Source of the DNA: Stutzerimonas stutzeri
GTDB lineage: Bacteria; Pseudomonadota; Gammaproteobacteria; Pseudomonadales; Pseudomonadaceae
Length of the DNA: 64,000 nucleotides
Assembly (NCBI GenBank): GCA_019056435.1
Contig: CP077644.1
Location: 17,524 to 81,523, forward strand
Direction of reading: 5' to 3'
Of this stretch, positions 52,481 through 63,339 are shown piece by piece. Under the pieces are notes generated by a model. That model searched no databases, was not told where the DNA came from, and saw only the letters and a list, made by a program, of their open reading frames with translations. The translations under genes were made by a program, and so were the position numbers. Within the stretch, counting starts at the first letter, position 1. Each line of letters begins with the position of its first letter.

Positions 52481-52744
52481 CTGCCTTATTTCTGAGTTCA
52501 AACTTCCCACTCCTAGATTTATAATTTTTAATCAATCTTACGTAATTGTGAACAATATTATGGGAGTCGTGATTGATTTTTAACTGTATTATTATGAAAA
52601 CCTGTCAAAACAATTGGGTATTTATTGAATAGCCTAATTATATCTTGAGTCTAAAGATTTTAGAATCATTTCATAGGTAATAAATTCCTGACGTTAAGCC
52701 ATAAATTCATATACTAATAACTACACCCTTATCCTTTATAAAAA

Positions 52745-52794
52745 TTCAAATACTGCAGAAGTATGCGCCGGCGCATACTTCTGCAGTATTTGAA
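52745..52794. repeat. 50-bp perfect palindrome
   Basis: Starting TTCAAATACTGCAGAAGTAT and centred on GCGCC|GGCGC, 25 bases are followed immediately by their exact reverse complement with no loop. It lies between the divergent ABC-3C operon and the replication gene. Confidence 0.9.
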
Positions 52795-52865
52795 ATAATT
52801 AGAAGGATTATAAAAGTATGCTCTAATATAAATGTGCTATATTTAGTGAAGAAGAGGTGATTAAA

Positions 52866-54302
52866 ATGGAGAACCACTCATCCTCCAATAGCCGCTCTCA
52901 ACAACTCATTATTTCGCAAGCGGTTAATACAATTAAGCAACATGGTATGGAGGAGATCCTCCATAGTGTATCCATTTTTGATATTCATGAATTTGTCTCA
53001 ACGCTCTATCAAGAGCACTATGCGCTTGAAAATATCGAAAGCGCCTATAAAAAGATTCGTTATTACTCTTTTATGAAACTAAAGCGTCGCTGGGTAAAAA
53101 CAGCCGTGCGAAATTATCAAGAGAATCGTGGTTATAATAAAGAACTTCGAGCCAAACACGACATGATCTCAGCTTATGTAAAAGTTGCAGGTCTTGAGGG
53201 ACTTTACAAAGAGTTTCACGTGAAAACGATTGAAGACTACATGAATCTCTGTATCACCGAGATTGAAGAATGGGCAGAAGATCCAAACCAACTCATCCAT
53301 ACGTATCCATACTGGTCTCAAAAAACCGTCAATCAAAAAACTACGACGTTAAAAACAGATGTGCTCATGATATTGGGGGAAGTTGCAAAGGAAATTGATT
53401 CAACCAAGCGTGTAGCACATCATTCACCGACACTTGCTGTTGATATTCCATTTTTTGGGATTTCTGATCGCATCAAAAATAAGACTGAACAACTTGATGA
53501 GAAGCTCAATGAAGCTTCACAGCTTAATCTCGAGCTTTTGAACTACGATTCGGTCGTCCCGAAATATAAAGATGGCGTCCCACAGAACCTTTCTGTTCTA
53601 GTTAGTAAAGAGTTTATTCAAGAGTTAAATGGTAAAGTACCTGATCTAGATGCGAAAGATTTCGAGGCCTTTACCGAGATCTTGTCATATCGAGATATCT
53701 CTTTCCAAACGAGTCGCAAGATCATCTTTCCACTCGTACAATTAGTTGAAAAGCTCTATGCCAACAAGAGCGGGAAGAGCTATGACTTAACAACAAAACG
53801 CCTTATGAAACTTGGTTATTATCGAGTAGCTGGGCATAATGAGGAAGGAGATTTCTTTATCCGTGGCCTCTTCTCTTCCGTTACCATCAAAAACGCTACA
53901 ACCCTTGCGGATAGTCAGGTCATCGTCACAGTAGCTGAAGAAGTGTATGATGATCTACTTAAGCAACAAATCGTCAGTATCTACGGTGAACAGATTGAAC
54001 AGTTAAAAGGGAGCTTTGCCTATCATTTGGCATTCGTTCTTCAAAAAGAACGCATTGCGTCGCTTCAGACAGGAGAGCAAAGTCCGGTTCGTCGGCATTG
54101 GCGTCAATTTACTTATTCGATTCGCTTTAATAAATCACGAAAGTCAGAGAACTTGCGGGAACTTGAGGCAAATCTTGATCGCATTAAAGAACATGAATTT
54201 ATTTTGAAAGATTGGCATCGTTCGGGCGACTACTATTTCTTCACGTTTTACCCGCTCGAATCATGGGAGTTATTAAATCATCCCGATACATTGCTACTTT
54301 AA
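52866..54302 (+). CDS. Plasmid replication initiator candidate
   Basis: 478 residues, intact. ATG 52866 lies seven bases after AGAGG. The C-terminal half has winged-helix-like features of Rep proteins (KSYDLTTKRLMKLGYYRV, GSFAYHLAFVLQKERI). Neighbouring iterons support the call. I do not recognise the exact Rep family. Confidence 0.55.
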   Translation: MENHSSSNSRSQQLIISQAVNTIKQHGMEEILHSVSIFDIHEFVSTLYQEHYALENIESAYKKIRYYSFMKLKRRWVKTAVRNYQENRGYNKELRAKHDMISAYVKVAGLEGLYKEFHVKTIEDYMNLCITEIEEWAEDPNQLIHTYPYWSQKTVNQKTTTLKTDVLMILGEVAKEIDSTKRVAHHSPTLAVDIPFFGISDRIKNKTEQLDEKLNEASQLNLELLNYDSVVPKYKDGVPQNLSVLVSKEFIQELNGKVPDLDAKDFEAFTEILSYRDISFQTSRKIIFPLVQLVEKLYANKSGKSYDLTTKRLMKLGYYRVAGHNEEGDFFIRGLFSSVTIKNATTLADSQVIVTVAEEVYDDLLKQQIVSIYGEQIEQLKGSFAYHLAFVLQKERIASLQTGEQSPVRRHWRQFTYSIRFNKSRKSENLRELEANLDRIKEHEFILKDWHRSGDYYFFTFYPLESWELLNHPDTLLL

Positions 54303-54317
54303 TAGAAACAAAACATA

Positions 54318-54350
54318 GAAGAAGCCTACTATATTGAAGGCTTCTTTTCT
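54318..54350 (+). terminator. Terminator after the Rep-like gene
   Basis: AGAAGAAGCCT / AGGCTTCTTTTCT hairpin with T run. Confidence 0.75.
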
Positions 54351-54506
54351 ATGCTTACTCTATAGTTTATGTTTCACATGGAACGTTTTTTAGATGAAGT
54401 AATGATTAAATACAGGGAGTGCCAGTATTTAATTATCAGCTGTATCCTATCAAACTACATTTATGCGATTTGGACAAATCATTTTTTTAATTAGTTGCAT
54501 AAGCTT

Positions 54507-54991
54507 GTCGTACTGAAACGACATTTTAATTGAATTTGGTCGCAAATTGCCGTACTGAAATGACACGCCTCTTAATTTGATCGCGATCATCGTACCGAAA
54601 CGACATTTATTTGGTTTTTGTCGCAATTTGTCGTACTGAAACGACACTTCTCAACTTTTGATGAAAAACCAAAAAAATTTAAGTGTCTGTCTCTTAAAAA
54701 TGGTCGCAAATCATCGTACTGAAACCGCATTTTCGATTATTTTGGTCGTGAATCGTCGTACTGAAACGACACTTTTATTAAAATGGTCGCAAACCGTCGT
54801 ACTGAAACGACATTTCGAATACTTTTCGTGTGAAATTTCTACTCTGAATCACGCTCAAATGGCTTTCTTAAGCAATTCCTCCTAATTTGGTCGCAAATCA
54901 TCGTACTGAAATGACGTATATTTATAGCTCAAAAATGGCTTAACATCAACGTTTCATCAAATTTGGTCGCGATTCATCGTACCAAACCCAC
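54507..54991 (+). repeat. Iteron array: candidate replication origin
   Basis: Nine repeats around GTCGTACTGAAACGAC, at 54507, 54549, 54589, 54630, 54713, 54755, 54796, 54900 and 54976. Most are preceded by TTTGGTCGCAAAT-like sequence. The core contains a GTCGT/ACGAC dyad. First copies are ~41 bp apart (about four helical turns). AT-rich DNA between copies. Typical of an iteron-controlled origin. Confidence 0.8.
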
Positions 54992-55062
54992 ACTTTGACA
55001 CTATCTCGAAAGAACAAGATACTGAAACTAGCATATTTTAGGATAGAGGAGGTGTAGAGTAC

Positions 55063-56128
55063 GTGGCTTACAAAAACCGTCACATTTTAGTTGCAAACAA
55101 ACTACTTGTCGCGATGAGTGGCTTAACTCGTTGGACGAAACGAGCGATCACTATCGCTATGAACAGCATCACTATAACATCCCTACATGCTTCACTTCTT
55201 TCAAGTGGACAAAGTCACGGATTCGCCATGTCCTCACACTTCTTTCTTATGCAGATGACCAAGGTAAGATTGAGTTTATGGAAGATACCGAGCTTGCTTC
55301 TTCCGCTCATACGTCTGTCCGTTCTTTACATAATAACTTAAAAACATTTGAGAGCCATGGCTTGTTACGGCTTGTCCGGCATTTCCCTGGAGTGCTCTCG
55401 ATTGAACTAACCGATTATCTTGAGAATTATCGTGATCTTTATGTTGACGGAGCCTCTGTCGTTTCGAAGACCGGGTACACGTCTATTTGGCATGATCTTC
55501 TTTCCGAACTACTCACGCTTGATAACGTGAACGTTTTGCGCCTTGCGTTACGTACACTCGTACAAGTTGAAAAAGATATCCATGTTCAATCACATGACCA
55601 AGCCATCCTTACCTATGACGAGATCAAAGGCTTCTTGCCTAAATACTGTGGCCACAAACTTGCCATTCAAAAGATGATGGCTCGTTTGAAATTCCTTCCA
55701 AGTGTCCCTTATAGAAGATAGCCGTCATTTCTTAAATGTGGTAAAGCAAAATCTCACGCTAAAAACGCGTTCAAGATATTTCGCGTCCAGTCCTCGTTAA
55801 ATTGACATTAGACAAATCTCAAGATAGTAAAGTGATCCGAGAAGAAGAACGTTCAGATGCTCAAATTGCTTGGTTCGAGTTGCGTAAACGCGTTGGTGAG
55901 TTCTTCGATTTCGATGTACTAAAAGTAAGCCGTGAATCTCTCTACTCTATGAGTGATACGTTCGGTGCATTAGCGTTCCGTGAAGTTTTGGCTGACTTGA
56001 AACAAGCGTTTCTTCATCATCGTGAAGACTTAACTCATTCAAGTGAGCATCAACTCTTCTTCAATGAGCCGATTCTTTACCTTCATCAACAACTAAAACA
56101 TAAAGTGGAAAAATTGACGATCGCATGA
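55063..56128 (+). CDS. Second replication-type protein, frameshifted
   Basis: GTG start after GAGGAGG. The N-terminus AYKNRHILVANKLLVAMSGL, then after a shift DETSDHYRYEQHHYNIPTCF, WTKSRIRHVLTLLSYADDQG and TSVRSLHNNLKTFESHGLLR (winged-helix-like). Further shifts near 55715 and 55800; ends HKVEKLTIA. About 350 residues. It follows the iterons directly, so likely binds them. Confidence 0.55.
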
Positions 56129-56714
56129 TGGTCTTTTGGCATGCCTTATTTTGAAAAAATGTATGAAAATATCCCGAATCTATATCCATTGTTGATGCAT
56201 TCCATCAAAAGGCATCGTATATGACCTGTGTTTCATAAGGTCATTTTTATATTTTACATCTTTGGAAAAAAAATCAAATACAATCGTTTTTATTTCAAAT
56301 ATATAGCGAATAAAATTGGCTGTTGGATATTATTTATCAAAAGAAAATGAAAAAAATAGCCCCTTTGAATAAAAGAAACTATAGCTGACATATTTACAAT
56401 CTTCTAAATCTCTCGAAAACATTGGTGTCAAAAGGATTTTCGGACTTTCCTTTTCCTAATTCTTTTAATCTATCTTTAATTCTTATTCATTCTATTTAAT
56501 CTTTTTTATTCATAAGAATATGGTTTTGTATTCTTCTCTTAATCGATTAGATCTGAGCGTTTGATTACATGTACATTCTCTAAAGACTTAAATCATAGTA
56601 ATCGTTCAAGAAACTGTTCATTCAATATCATGAAGATGTCACATCCATGATGACTCAATCCTATATGCCCCTCATACAATAAAGTATATATCATCTTCTA
56701 GGAGGTCTTTCCTA
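56129..56714. other. AT-rich gap with one terminator
   Basis: ATGACCT/AGGTCAT stem plus TTTTT at 56221-56249 ends the replication gene. The rest is very AT-rich and I see no gene. Confidence 0.5.
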
Positions 56715-56857
56715 TGAAACGAAGTATTCGCTATGATGTTGATTATGTATTCGCTGGTTTTGACAATATTGAAAGTATGGACATTGTGTATTTTGCAATA
56801 CAAATGTGGTTCTTACGCAATGTTGGTGAGTTAATGATGCTGACATTATGGGAATAA
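56715..56857 (+). pseudogene. Small ORF interrupted by the ISL3-type element
   Basis: MKRSIRYDVDYVFAG after AGGAGGTC; with one added T it would continue FDNIESMDIVYFAIQMW into the left IS end at 56806. A possible C-terminal part (HYTHWTYRDEITDLELKNVG, ending TGQIVK near 58614) follows the right IS end. The target gene is unrecognised. Confidence 0.4.
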
Positions 56858-58499
56858 AATCAAAAAGGATTGATTTCCATGAACGAGTTGGAGTTCTTAG
56901 ATGATCGCCTGTGCGTCACGAGTGCTCACTCACACGATGGGGTGAGACACTGTGCCGCTCGTCTCGTGTCCAGCGGTGCATGCTGTCCAGACTGTGGTCG
57001 GTTTTGTCACCGACGTCACAGTTTCACGACACGTCGGCTAAAAGACTTCTCAGGAATACATCAGGTTTTTCCGTCTGAACATTCAAGTACCGAAATGGTT
57101 CTGCGACAACTCAATATGTCAACGTTCCATCTTTACAGAGCGATTGGCGTGGGCCATTTCTCATTCGCGGAGAACGCTCCGTACGGAGCGTGTGTTGTCC
57201 ACTTTAATGTTGGCCATGAGTGCGAAGGAAGCCGAGCGTGTCACGACCGTCCTAGGTTTTCGAATCAGTCACGACACGCTACTTAGGGTGCTACGACGCG
57301 TTCCCGTCCCGAGCCCCTGTGCTGAGGTGATCGGCATTGATGACTTCGCCTTCAAAAAGGGTCACCGATACGGGACCATCATCTGTGACGCGACAACCCA
57401 TCGTCCCATCGACCTGCTGCGGACCCGCGAAGCAGACGCGTTGAAGGATTGGCTTGTGAATCTGGAGAAACGGCCTATCCGCGCATCGGTCGATCGATTC
57501 CCAGCCTATCAAGAGGCATTGCTCGACCAGGACATCGTAGTGGTGAGCGACCGCTTCCACCTCGTAGATAACCTATGGCGATGCCTCAATTCGATATGCC
57601 AGCGTGTCCTCCCCTCTCGAATCCCTGTAAAATCCGAAAGATGCCGTAATCATACGGTTTGAAACCGCAACATCCGACTGGACCCGAGAACGAGACAAAA
57701 CGACCGTTGGTCGAAAGGGTTCAAAGCATGCATCGCCAAGGGATGAGTCTGAATGCGATCGCCCAGATGCTCAGCAGAATTGGAGGACCGTCAAAAATAC
57801 AGTAATCCAGGCTTACGAACCCTCCCCGCCGGGAAACGACAAAGACCTCACTTGATCGATCGTTTCATGCCACAGTTGAGGGAATGTGTCCGAAATCGAT
57901 ACACTCCAGGAAACGGACGCTCATCTGAGACAATTAGGTTACAGAGGCTCGTTTGGCGCGGTCCGTCACCGTTCACGCGACGCTCGAGGGAGGGTCTTCC
58001 CGAACCCCAGGTTTTCGTATCGCGCAAGGATGCCTGTCGTCTACTCTGGCAATGGCCTGTCACTAGGCCGAATGACACCATCGATGTCTCGTACCTGTTG
58101 GTCCGTTACGAAGACCTCGCCATCCCGTTCTGTTTCATTCAAGGATTTCGGGAAGCTATTCGGGAACGGGACGCGGGACATCTCCTTTCGTTGTTCACCC
58201 AATCCACAAGTCACATCACATCCCGGACTGAAGCGTTTCGTGGGTCGCCTCAAACAAAATGTAGAGGTGATCCTGGCGGCCTGTCAGTTTGAAGAAAGCA
58301 ATGGTTACGTGGAAGGAAACGTCAATCGTCTAAAGATGATGAAGCGACCCATGTACGGAAGGGGAAATTTTGACTTGCTCAGAATTCGATACTTTGTCGA
58401 AATCCCGATCCGAGTTGTGCTCACTGATATTCCAAAAAAATGAGCGACCACCTTCGGGCGATTGCTCATCATCGTTCACCAACATTGCGTAAGAACCAC
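56806..58499 (+). mobile_element. ISL3-family insertion sequence, copy B
   Basis: 1694-bp element with inverted repeats starting GTGGTTCTTACGCAATGTTG and continuing GTGA at both ends. Unrelated in sequence to copy A. No clear target duplication, though TATTTTGCA occurs close outside both ends. Confidence 0.75.
56879..58443 (+). CDS. ISL3-family transposase, frameshifted (copy B)
   Basis: N-terminal zinc ribbon (CCPDCGRFCHRRHSF), a middle DDE part EVIGIDDFAFKKGHRYGTII and DIVVVSDRFHLVDNLWRCLN, and a C-terminal SNGYVEGNVNRLKMMKRPMY with the catalytic glutamate. Shifts near 57060, 57240, 57610, 57730 and beyond. About 520 residues. Confidence 0.8.
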
Positions 58500-59051
58500 T
58501 CCTATTTTGCACTACACACATTGGACATATCGTGATGAGATTACAGATTTAGAACTTAAAAATGTAGGAGAAAATATTGAGAATCTCGTATTTACGGGTC
58601 AAATCGTTAAATGAGAATTTTGCAACTGAAATTTTCTATGAGTACGTGACACAACTACTTGGTGCCTTGTGTCACAACCAATGCGATCTTTGAACATTTA
58701 CATAACGAAGATGACGGTGTCTATACGCTAGGATCATCTCTGTTTCATTATGGAGCCAACCTATCAATTTAGCGTGTAAATGTATTCTTCATTAGAGTTG
58801 CACGATTGTCTTCGCTCTTATTTGATGTCATCTTATCTATCGATGTTTCCATGTTCCCGTGTTTTTAACTTTAAATATGTATGGGTTAGAAGCTGTATGC
58901 TCCTCTAGTGTCCACATATTCTGATAAGGGCTTAGCTCAAGTTGCTATGTTTTATTCATTCACTAATTTCAGAATTCAAGAAGACTATAACCCAAGGTTG
59001 TAGTCTTTTTCTATTTCAAATAGTAAAACACTCTTGAGATGAGAGTCGAAA
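58500..59051. other. Degraded stretch before the partition region
   Basis: Holds the possible C-terminus of the IS-interrupted ORF (to ~58614), a broken ORF (TEIFYEYVTQLLGALCHNQ near 58630), and a terminator AAGACTATAACC / GGTTGTAGTCTTTTT at 58981-59010. Confidence 0.45.
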
Positions 59052-59147
59052 GTATACATTTCGACGTCGAAATGTATACAAATCAGATGGTAAATTTAAG
59101 AGTATAAAACACGTATACAAACTATTTTTTTAATTTGTATACAAATT
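59052..59147. promoter_or_regulatory. GTATAC palindrome cluster upstream of ParA
   Basis: A perfect 28-bp palindrome, GTATACATTTCGAC joined to its reverse complement, at 59052-59079; a lone CGTATAC at 59112-59118; and the 16-bp palindrome AATTTGTATACAAATT at 59132-59147. Probably a centromere-like or operator site for the partition genes downstream. Confidence 0.6.
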
Positions 59148-59237
59148 ATTTATTGGAAACCCAGCTCAGTGTATTCATTATTTTTAGTTGTTCCATAAAA
59201 CAGACCTGGCATCACCAAGAACTAGAGAGGATAGGAC

Positions 59238-60011
59238 ATGAACATATTAACGTTTTACATTTCGAAGTGGATCGGGGTTAAACCACTTTGTTCATGAACA
59301 AGGCCTATCGCATTAGAGAGTTAGGACGTGTTCTTCTCATTGATTTAGATCCACAGGGTTCTCTTAGCAAACTAATGTTAAAAGAATCGATACGATTAAA
59401 TACATGACTATGTTTGATGTACATACACAGGAAATTTGAATATCAAAAGATATTCTATTTGATGACGAAACGTATCATGTCAGTCTTCTTCCTTCAAATG
59501 AACGAAATGCAAGGTTAATCAACACTCTCTGAGCAAGATAAGCTTTTCCTATTAAAGACAGTTGCACCGCTCCGAAGATGAATTTGATTGGGTCATCTTA
59601 GATTCCAGTTCCTTCGATCGACGAACTCTCAAAGTTGTCTTGTCGACTGCCAATACGACCATTATTCCATTTATGCCGAAAAAGCTTGTCTTTGATCCTT
59701 AGGAAATTACCATTCGCACCGTACAAAAGGTGAAAAGTTCTATAATCCTAATTTAGAGATTGCCGGGGGTCTTGCCTGTGGCGATGGACCATACGTTAAA
59801 AAGCCGATAAAGAATACTTCGAAGCAATGGAACAAATTGCGTTGACTGAATCGTTGCCTATATTTTACCTGATCAAACGATCGACATTTATTGGCGACGG
59901 ATAGCGGAAAAAAGTGTCATTCAATACCGCTCCAAAGAATCAAAGCAGTTATCTGAACCGTTTCGAGAGTTGGCACACATGATCCGAACAGCCAGAGGTG
60001 ATTCTGTATGA
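59238..60011 (+). pseudogene. ParA-like partition ATPase, first copy, many frameshifts
   Basis: MNILTFY then, after shifts through the Walker A region, HEQAYRIRELGRVLLIDLDP and QGSLSKLM; later HVSLLPSNERNARLI and FDWVILDSSSFDRRTLKVVL with STANTTIIPFMP. This is the deviant-Walker ParA/Soj fold. At least eight indels. AGAGAGGATAGG precedes the start. About 255 residues. Confidence 0.65.
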
Positions 60012-60662
60012 AGGCCAGAAATCATGTAACATTCATAAAATCAAACCGAGTAGAGCAACACCCTTATCAGAGTGGTTTAACGAATATCAGTTCATTGGTT
60101 CAAAAGCTACCGATTTCGAAGGAAGTTGAAGACCTTGTCCATGAAATCAATGAACTCGCCAAAGTACAAACCATTTCCGTATTTGAGATTAGGAAACGTC
60201 TAGTGGTACCCGTTCTGGATGCATGACAAAAAGAGTGGGGGGACGTTTTAGAGACGGTCTCCATGTCCGCTTCACTTGCCTCTGATATATAAAAGCCTAT
60301 GAGACCGCATCCGCTCGAGGCATCGCTAACAAGTCTACCGGCATCCAAAATTTTTGAACTGATGTATCTCGATAATGTCCGATGAGGTCGTCGAGCAAAG
60401 GGCTATATTAATGGTGAAAGAAGACAGGTAGAAGAACTCACAGTCAAACAGATCCGTGATCTTCGAAAGGAAACACCCATACACCCTTAAAGTGAAACCT
60501 TTTCCAGCCAAGAGAAAAAGTCATCTTCGATCTTGTCCGCGCGTATTCAAACGTCTTTCGGAACAATTTCAACGAGTATGCCCATGCACATAATCGTGGT
60601 ATGGTGAGTTACTAGCTGAAATGATTGAACGAACTGTATCGAACAATATCAGTGAAGCCTGA
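60008..60662 (+). pseudogene. Partner gene following the first ParA, frame-broken
   Basis: MKARNHVTFIKSNRVEQHPY with an intact first ~72 codons, then scattered frames: RRQVEELTVKQIRDLRKETP and EMIERTVSNNISEA at the end. The start overlaps the ParA stop. About 215 residues; position suggests a ParB-type or other DNA-binding partner, not confirmed by motifs. Confidence 0.4.
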
Positions 60663-60681
60663 GTGAACAAGGAGAACAGTC

Positions 60682-61473
60682 ATGAAGAAAATCGCATTGT
60701 ACAATCGTAAAGGTGGGTTGGAAAATCAACGACAACCATCAATTTAGCTCATGCCTACGCACGGGATGGCTTGCGTGTACTCGTGATTGATGCCATTGAT
60801 GCCAGGCGTCTTCAGCTTGCGAATGGATTAGGTCTGACGAACGACTATGAAGGGAAAGTGCTATTGGATTGTCACTCGAAGAGAACGATTGCATTTATAC
60901 ACCGATTGAACAAGTCATCGTCACTTGTGAATATGAGACTGGAACGATTTGCTTAGTTCCGGACAAGACGGTCTGCTTCACCGAGTGATTTAACGAGTCC
61001 AAATTGGATTTATGAGTACTGCCGACTCAGTGAAGAGTTGGCTAAACTAGATGAACTATTTGATATTTGTTTAATTGATTGTCCTGGTTCGACGTCAGCG
61101 TTGAATCCTTATGCGCTCTTGCGCTCTTGTCACCCACAAAGATCGAATTATCATGCCTGTACAGATGCAAAAGTTTTCGATGGATGCGGTATACTCGGCT
61201 CCTGAAGAGTTAGAAGAAATGAAACGATTCGAGGAAGATATTCATATCGCTGGCGTTTATCCCGACAATGGTCAGTGCACGTTCTAAGGGGATACGACGA
61301 CGGTAGAAGAACTTGAAGAGCTCGGAAGAGGTCAGGATTCCTGTCCTTACAACGATACGTATGCCGTTAAGGTACAAACCCTACTAGCATGAATCCCTAG
61401 ACCCGTGATTGATCGTCAAAGTCCTGCAACGGATGCTTATTTACAACTTGCCCAGGAGGTACTTTCTCTATGA
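60682..61473 (+). pseudogene. ParA-like partition ATPase, second copy, many frameshifts
   Basis: MKKIALYNRKGG(V)GKSTTTINLAHA with one G missing in Walker A, then DGLRVLVIDAID (normally DxDxQ), FDICLIDCPGSTSALNPYAL and IIMPVQMQKFSMDAV. Clear ParA/MinD-type ATPase broken by at least eight indels. GGAGAACAGTC precedes the ATG. About 260 residues. Confidence 0.7.
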
Positions 61474-62274
61474 GTCGCTCTCGTAAAAAACATACGCCTA
61501 AGAATTTCGGCATTCGAGTGCTAATTTACCGGTGAAACAAGGGAACACAATCTAGGAGACCGTACCATTGAAGTGGAAGCTGTCAAAGAAGAATTTTTCT
61601 GCAACGACGACTATCACGAATCCGTATCAGTCCTTACCAGCAACCGGACTTTCTCGTATTATCACCAAAAAAGCTGCCCGAAGACATGGAAGGCGTTACA
61701 TTCAATACTATAATCATATTGATGCGATTCGGGCGACAAGTTTTGTCGAAAAGTGTCGTAACTTGCGCATGCAAATACTTGTTCGTGATCGGAAACAAAG
61801 GGAATTTAAACAAGAAGAGGGAATTGGAAAGACTTCTTAGCGAAGATTGGGATGTCTCATTCCCAAGTGAATCGTTTCGTTTCTTTTTGGAACACGTTTG
61901 GTCCAAATATTTTAGAAAAAACGATTGAACAAGATTTCCAGTGCGACCAAGTTAGCAGAACTCTTGTCATGGCCGGACGATCCAAAGCTCGCATTACTTG
62001 AGTAAGAAATATTACACAGCAAATGGGGACAAAAGCAGTTTATGAAATGACACGTGAAGAACTGCGTGAAGTGAAGCGTATGTTGATCGAGCGTCAAGAG
62101 CGACCGCGTCATTGAAGCTGATTCTCCCAATGTAAAACCTATGAAGGTCCATATTCGATTTTCAGATTTAACGGATCTTATATGTTGGATTAACACAAAA
62201 AATTGCTAAAAGAACATGTATCTGAAGATGAAATTATTCGTCGAGCCTTAAATAAGTATTTGAATGAATCCTGA
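61470..62274 (+). pseudogene. Gene following the second ParA (ParB position), frame-broken
   Basis: MSRSRKKHTPKNFGIR at the start, whose ATG overlaps the ParA stop (ATGA); HIDAIRATSFVEKCRN in the middle; EMTREELREVKRMLIERQER and HVSEDEIIRRALNKYLNES at the end. Gene order parA-parB fits, but ParB motifs are not readable through the indels. About 265 residues. Confidence 0.4.
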
Positions 62275-62328
62275 GGCAACCTAAGAAATAGACAATATAT
62301 CGTGGATTTGTTATATTATTTGTAACAG

Positions 62329-62375
62329 AACCCACCACGCCTCTTCACAATGCGGACCACGGTGGGTCATTTTTT
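62329..62375 (+). terminator. Terminator after the partition genes
   Basis: ACCCACC ... GGTGGGT with inner CCACG/CG pairing, then ATTTTTTA. Confidence 0.6.
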
Positions 62376-62395
62376 ATACAAATGGGGGCAAGGAC

Positions 62396-63275
62396 ATGGA
62401 TTCTATGGAGCCTAACCAGTTAAAAGTACCAAAAACTTACGAAGAACAAGTATCCATTTTAAAAGAGCGCGGTCTGCATATTGAAAATGAACAAAAAGCT
62501 ATAGAATTACTTAAACGGATGCGATTACCATCGTTTGACCGCATACGGCTTAACACTGAAGACGAGTGATAAAGTAGATCGATTTAAGTCTGGAATTTCA
62601 TTTGAACATATTTTAAAGTTGTACGAATTCGATAAAGAACTGAGACTTTGTTGCTAGATGCATTGAAGTATTGAAACTGCGTTTCATGCTCATATCGCTT
62701 ATTATCATGCGCATACGTATGGTCGATGCCTCAAAGACCCTACACGCACTTTGAAATGAAACGTATCATGCTAAGTTTTTGACTAGTCTTGAGCGTTCGC
62801 TTAAAGAAAATAGGCAGGAACTCTTTGTGAAGCATCATCATACAAAATATCAAAGTAATTTCCCGATATGGGTAGCCGTGGAGATCCTGTCCTTTTCGAC
62901 ACTCTCCATGATGTTTAAGAACTTACATAATCCAAGACAAGCAAACGATTTCTAAAGAACTGCTATTCGATGGATTTTAAATACATTGAGAAAGCTGGTT
63001 ATATACGTTAACGATGATTCCGGAATATCTGTACACCATGGGCGGTTATATGAGTAAAACGTTAACGATTCGACCTCTAAGTATTTGCGAACGTTAAAAA
63101 GAACTTTCAAATGAACGAATCTTTTATTGTGTTCTTTATCATTTCAAAACTGTTGACTTCAAACGAGCGGAACGTATTTGTAGACAAGCTTACTCACCTT
63201 TTAGACACATACCTTGACCTTTATTGATTATAAACAGTTAGGTATTCCCAAAGGTGGAAACAATATTTCGAATAA
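62396..63275 (+). pseudogene. Abi_2 (AbiD/AbiF-like) abortive infection protein, frame-broken
   Basis: KTYEEQVSILKERGLHIENE then AIELLKRM ... TAYGLTLKTSDKVDRFKSGI, FEHILKLYEFDKELRL, IETAFHAHIAYYHAHTYG, and a C-terminal IDYKQLGIPKGWKQYFE follow the Abi_2 family from end to end. About 290 residues; at least eight indels. Abi_2 proteins stop phage spread, some in an RNA-linked or toxin-like manner (family knowledge). GGGGGCAAGG precedes the ATG; own terminator. Confidence 0.7.
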
Positions 63276-63287
63276 CTGTATAGATGG

Positions 63288-63336
63288 AAAGGGACGAAGA
63301 AGTCGTCAATATGCGACTTCTCTTCGTCCCTTTTTG
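63288..63336. terminator. Bidirectional terminator after Abi
   Basis: AAAGGGACGAAGAAGTCG / CGACTTCTCTTCGTCCCTTT, an almost perfect 17-18-bp stem followed by TT; serves Abi and the converging coiled-coil gene. Confidence 0.8.
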
Positions 63337-63339
63337 TTC

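Noticed and set aside
54507..54991. CRISPR or riboswitch reading of the spaced repeats
   Set aside because: Spacing is irregular (40-105 bp), repeats are degenerate and the place is next to replication genes, so iterons fit better.
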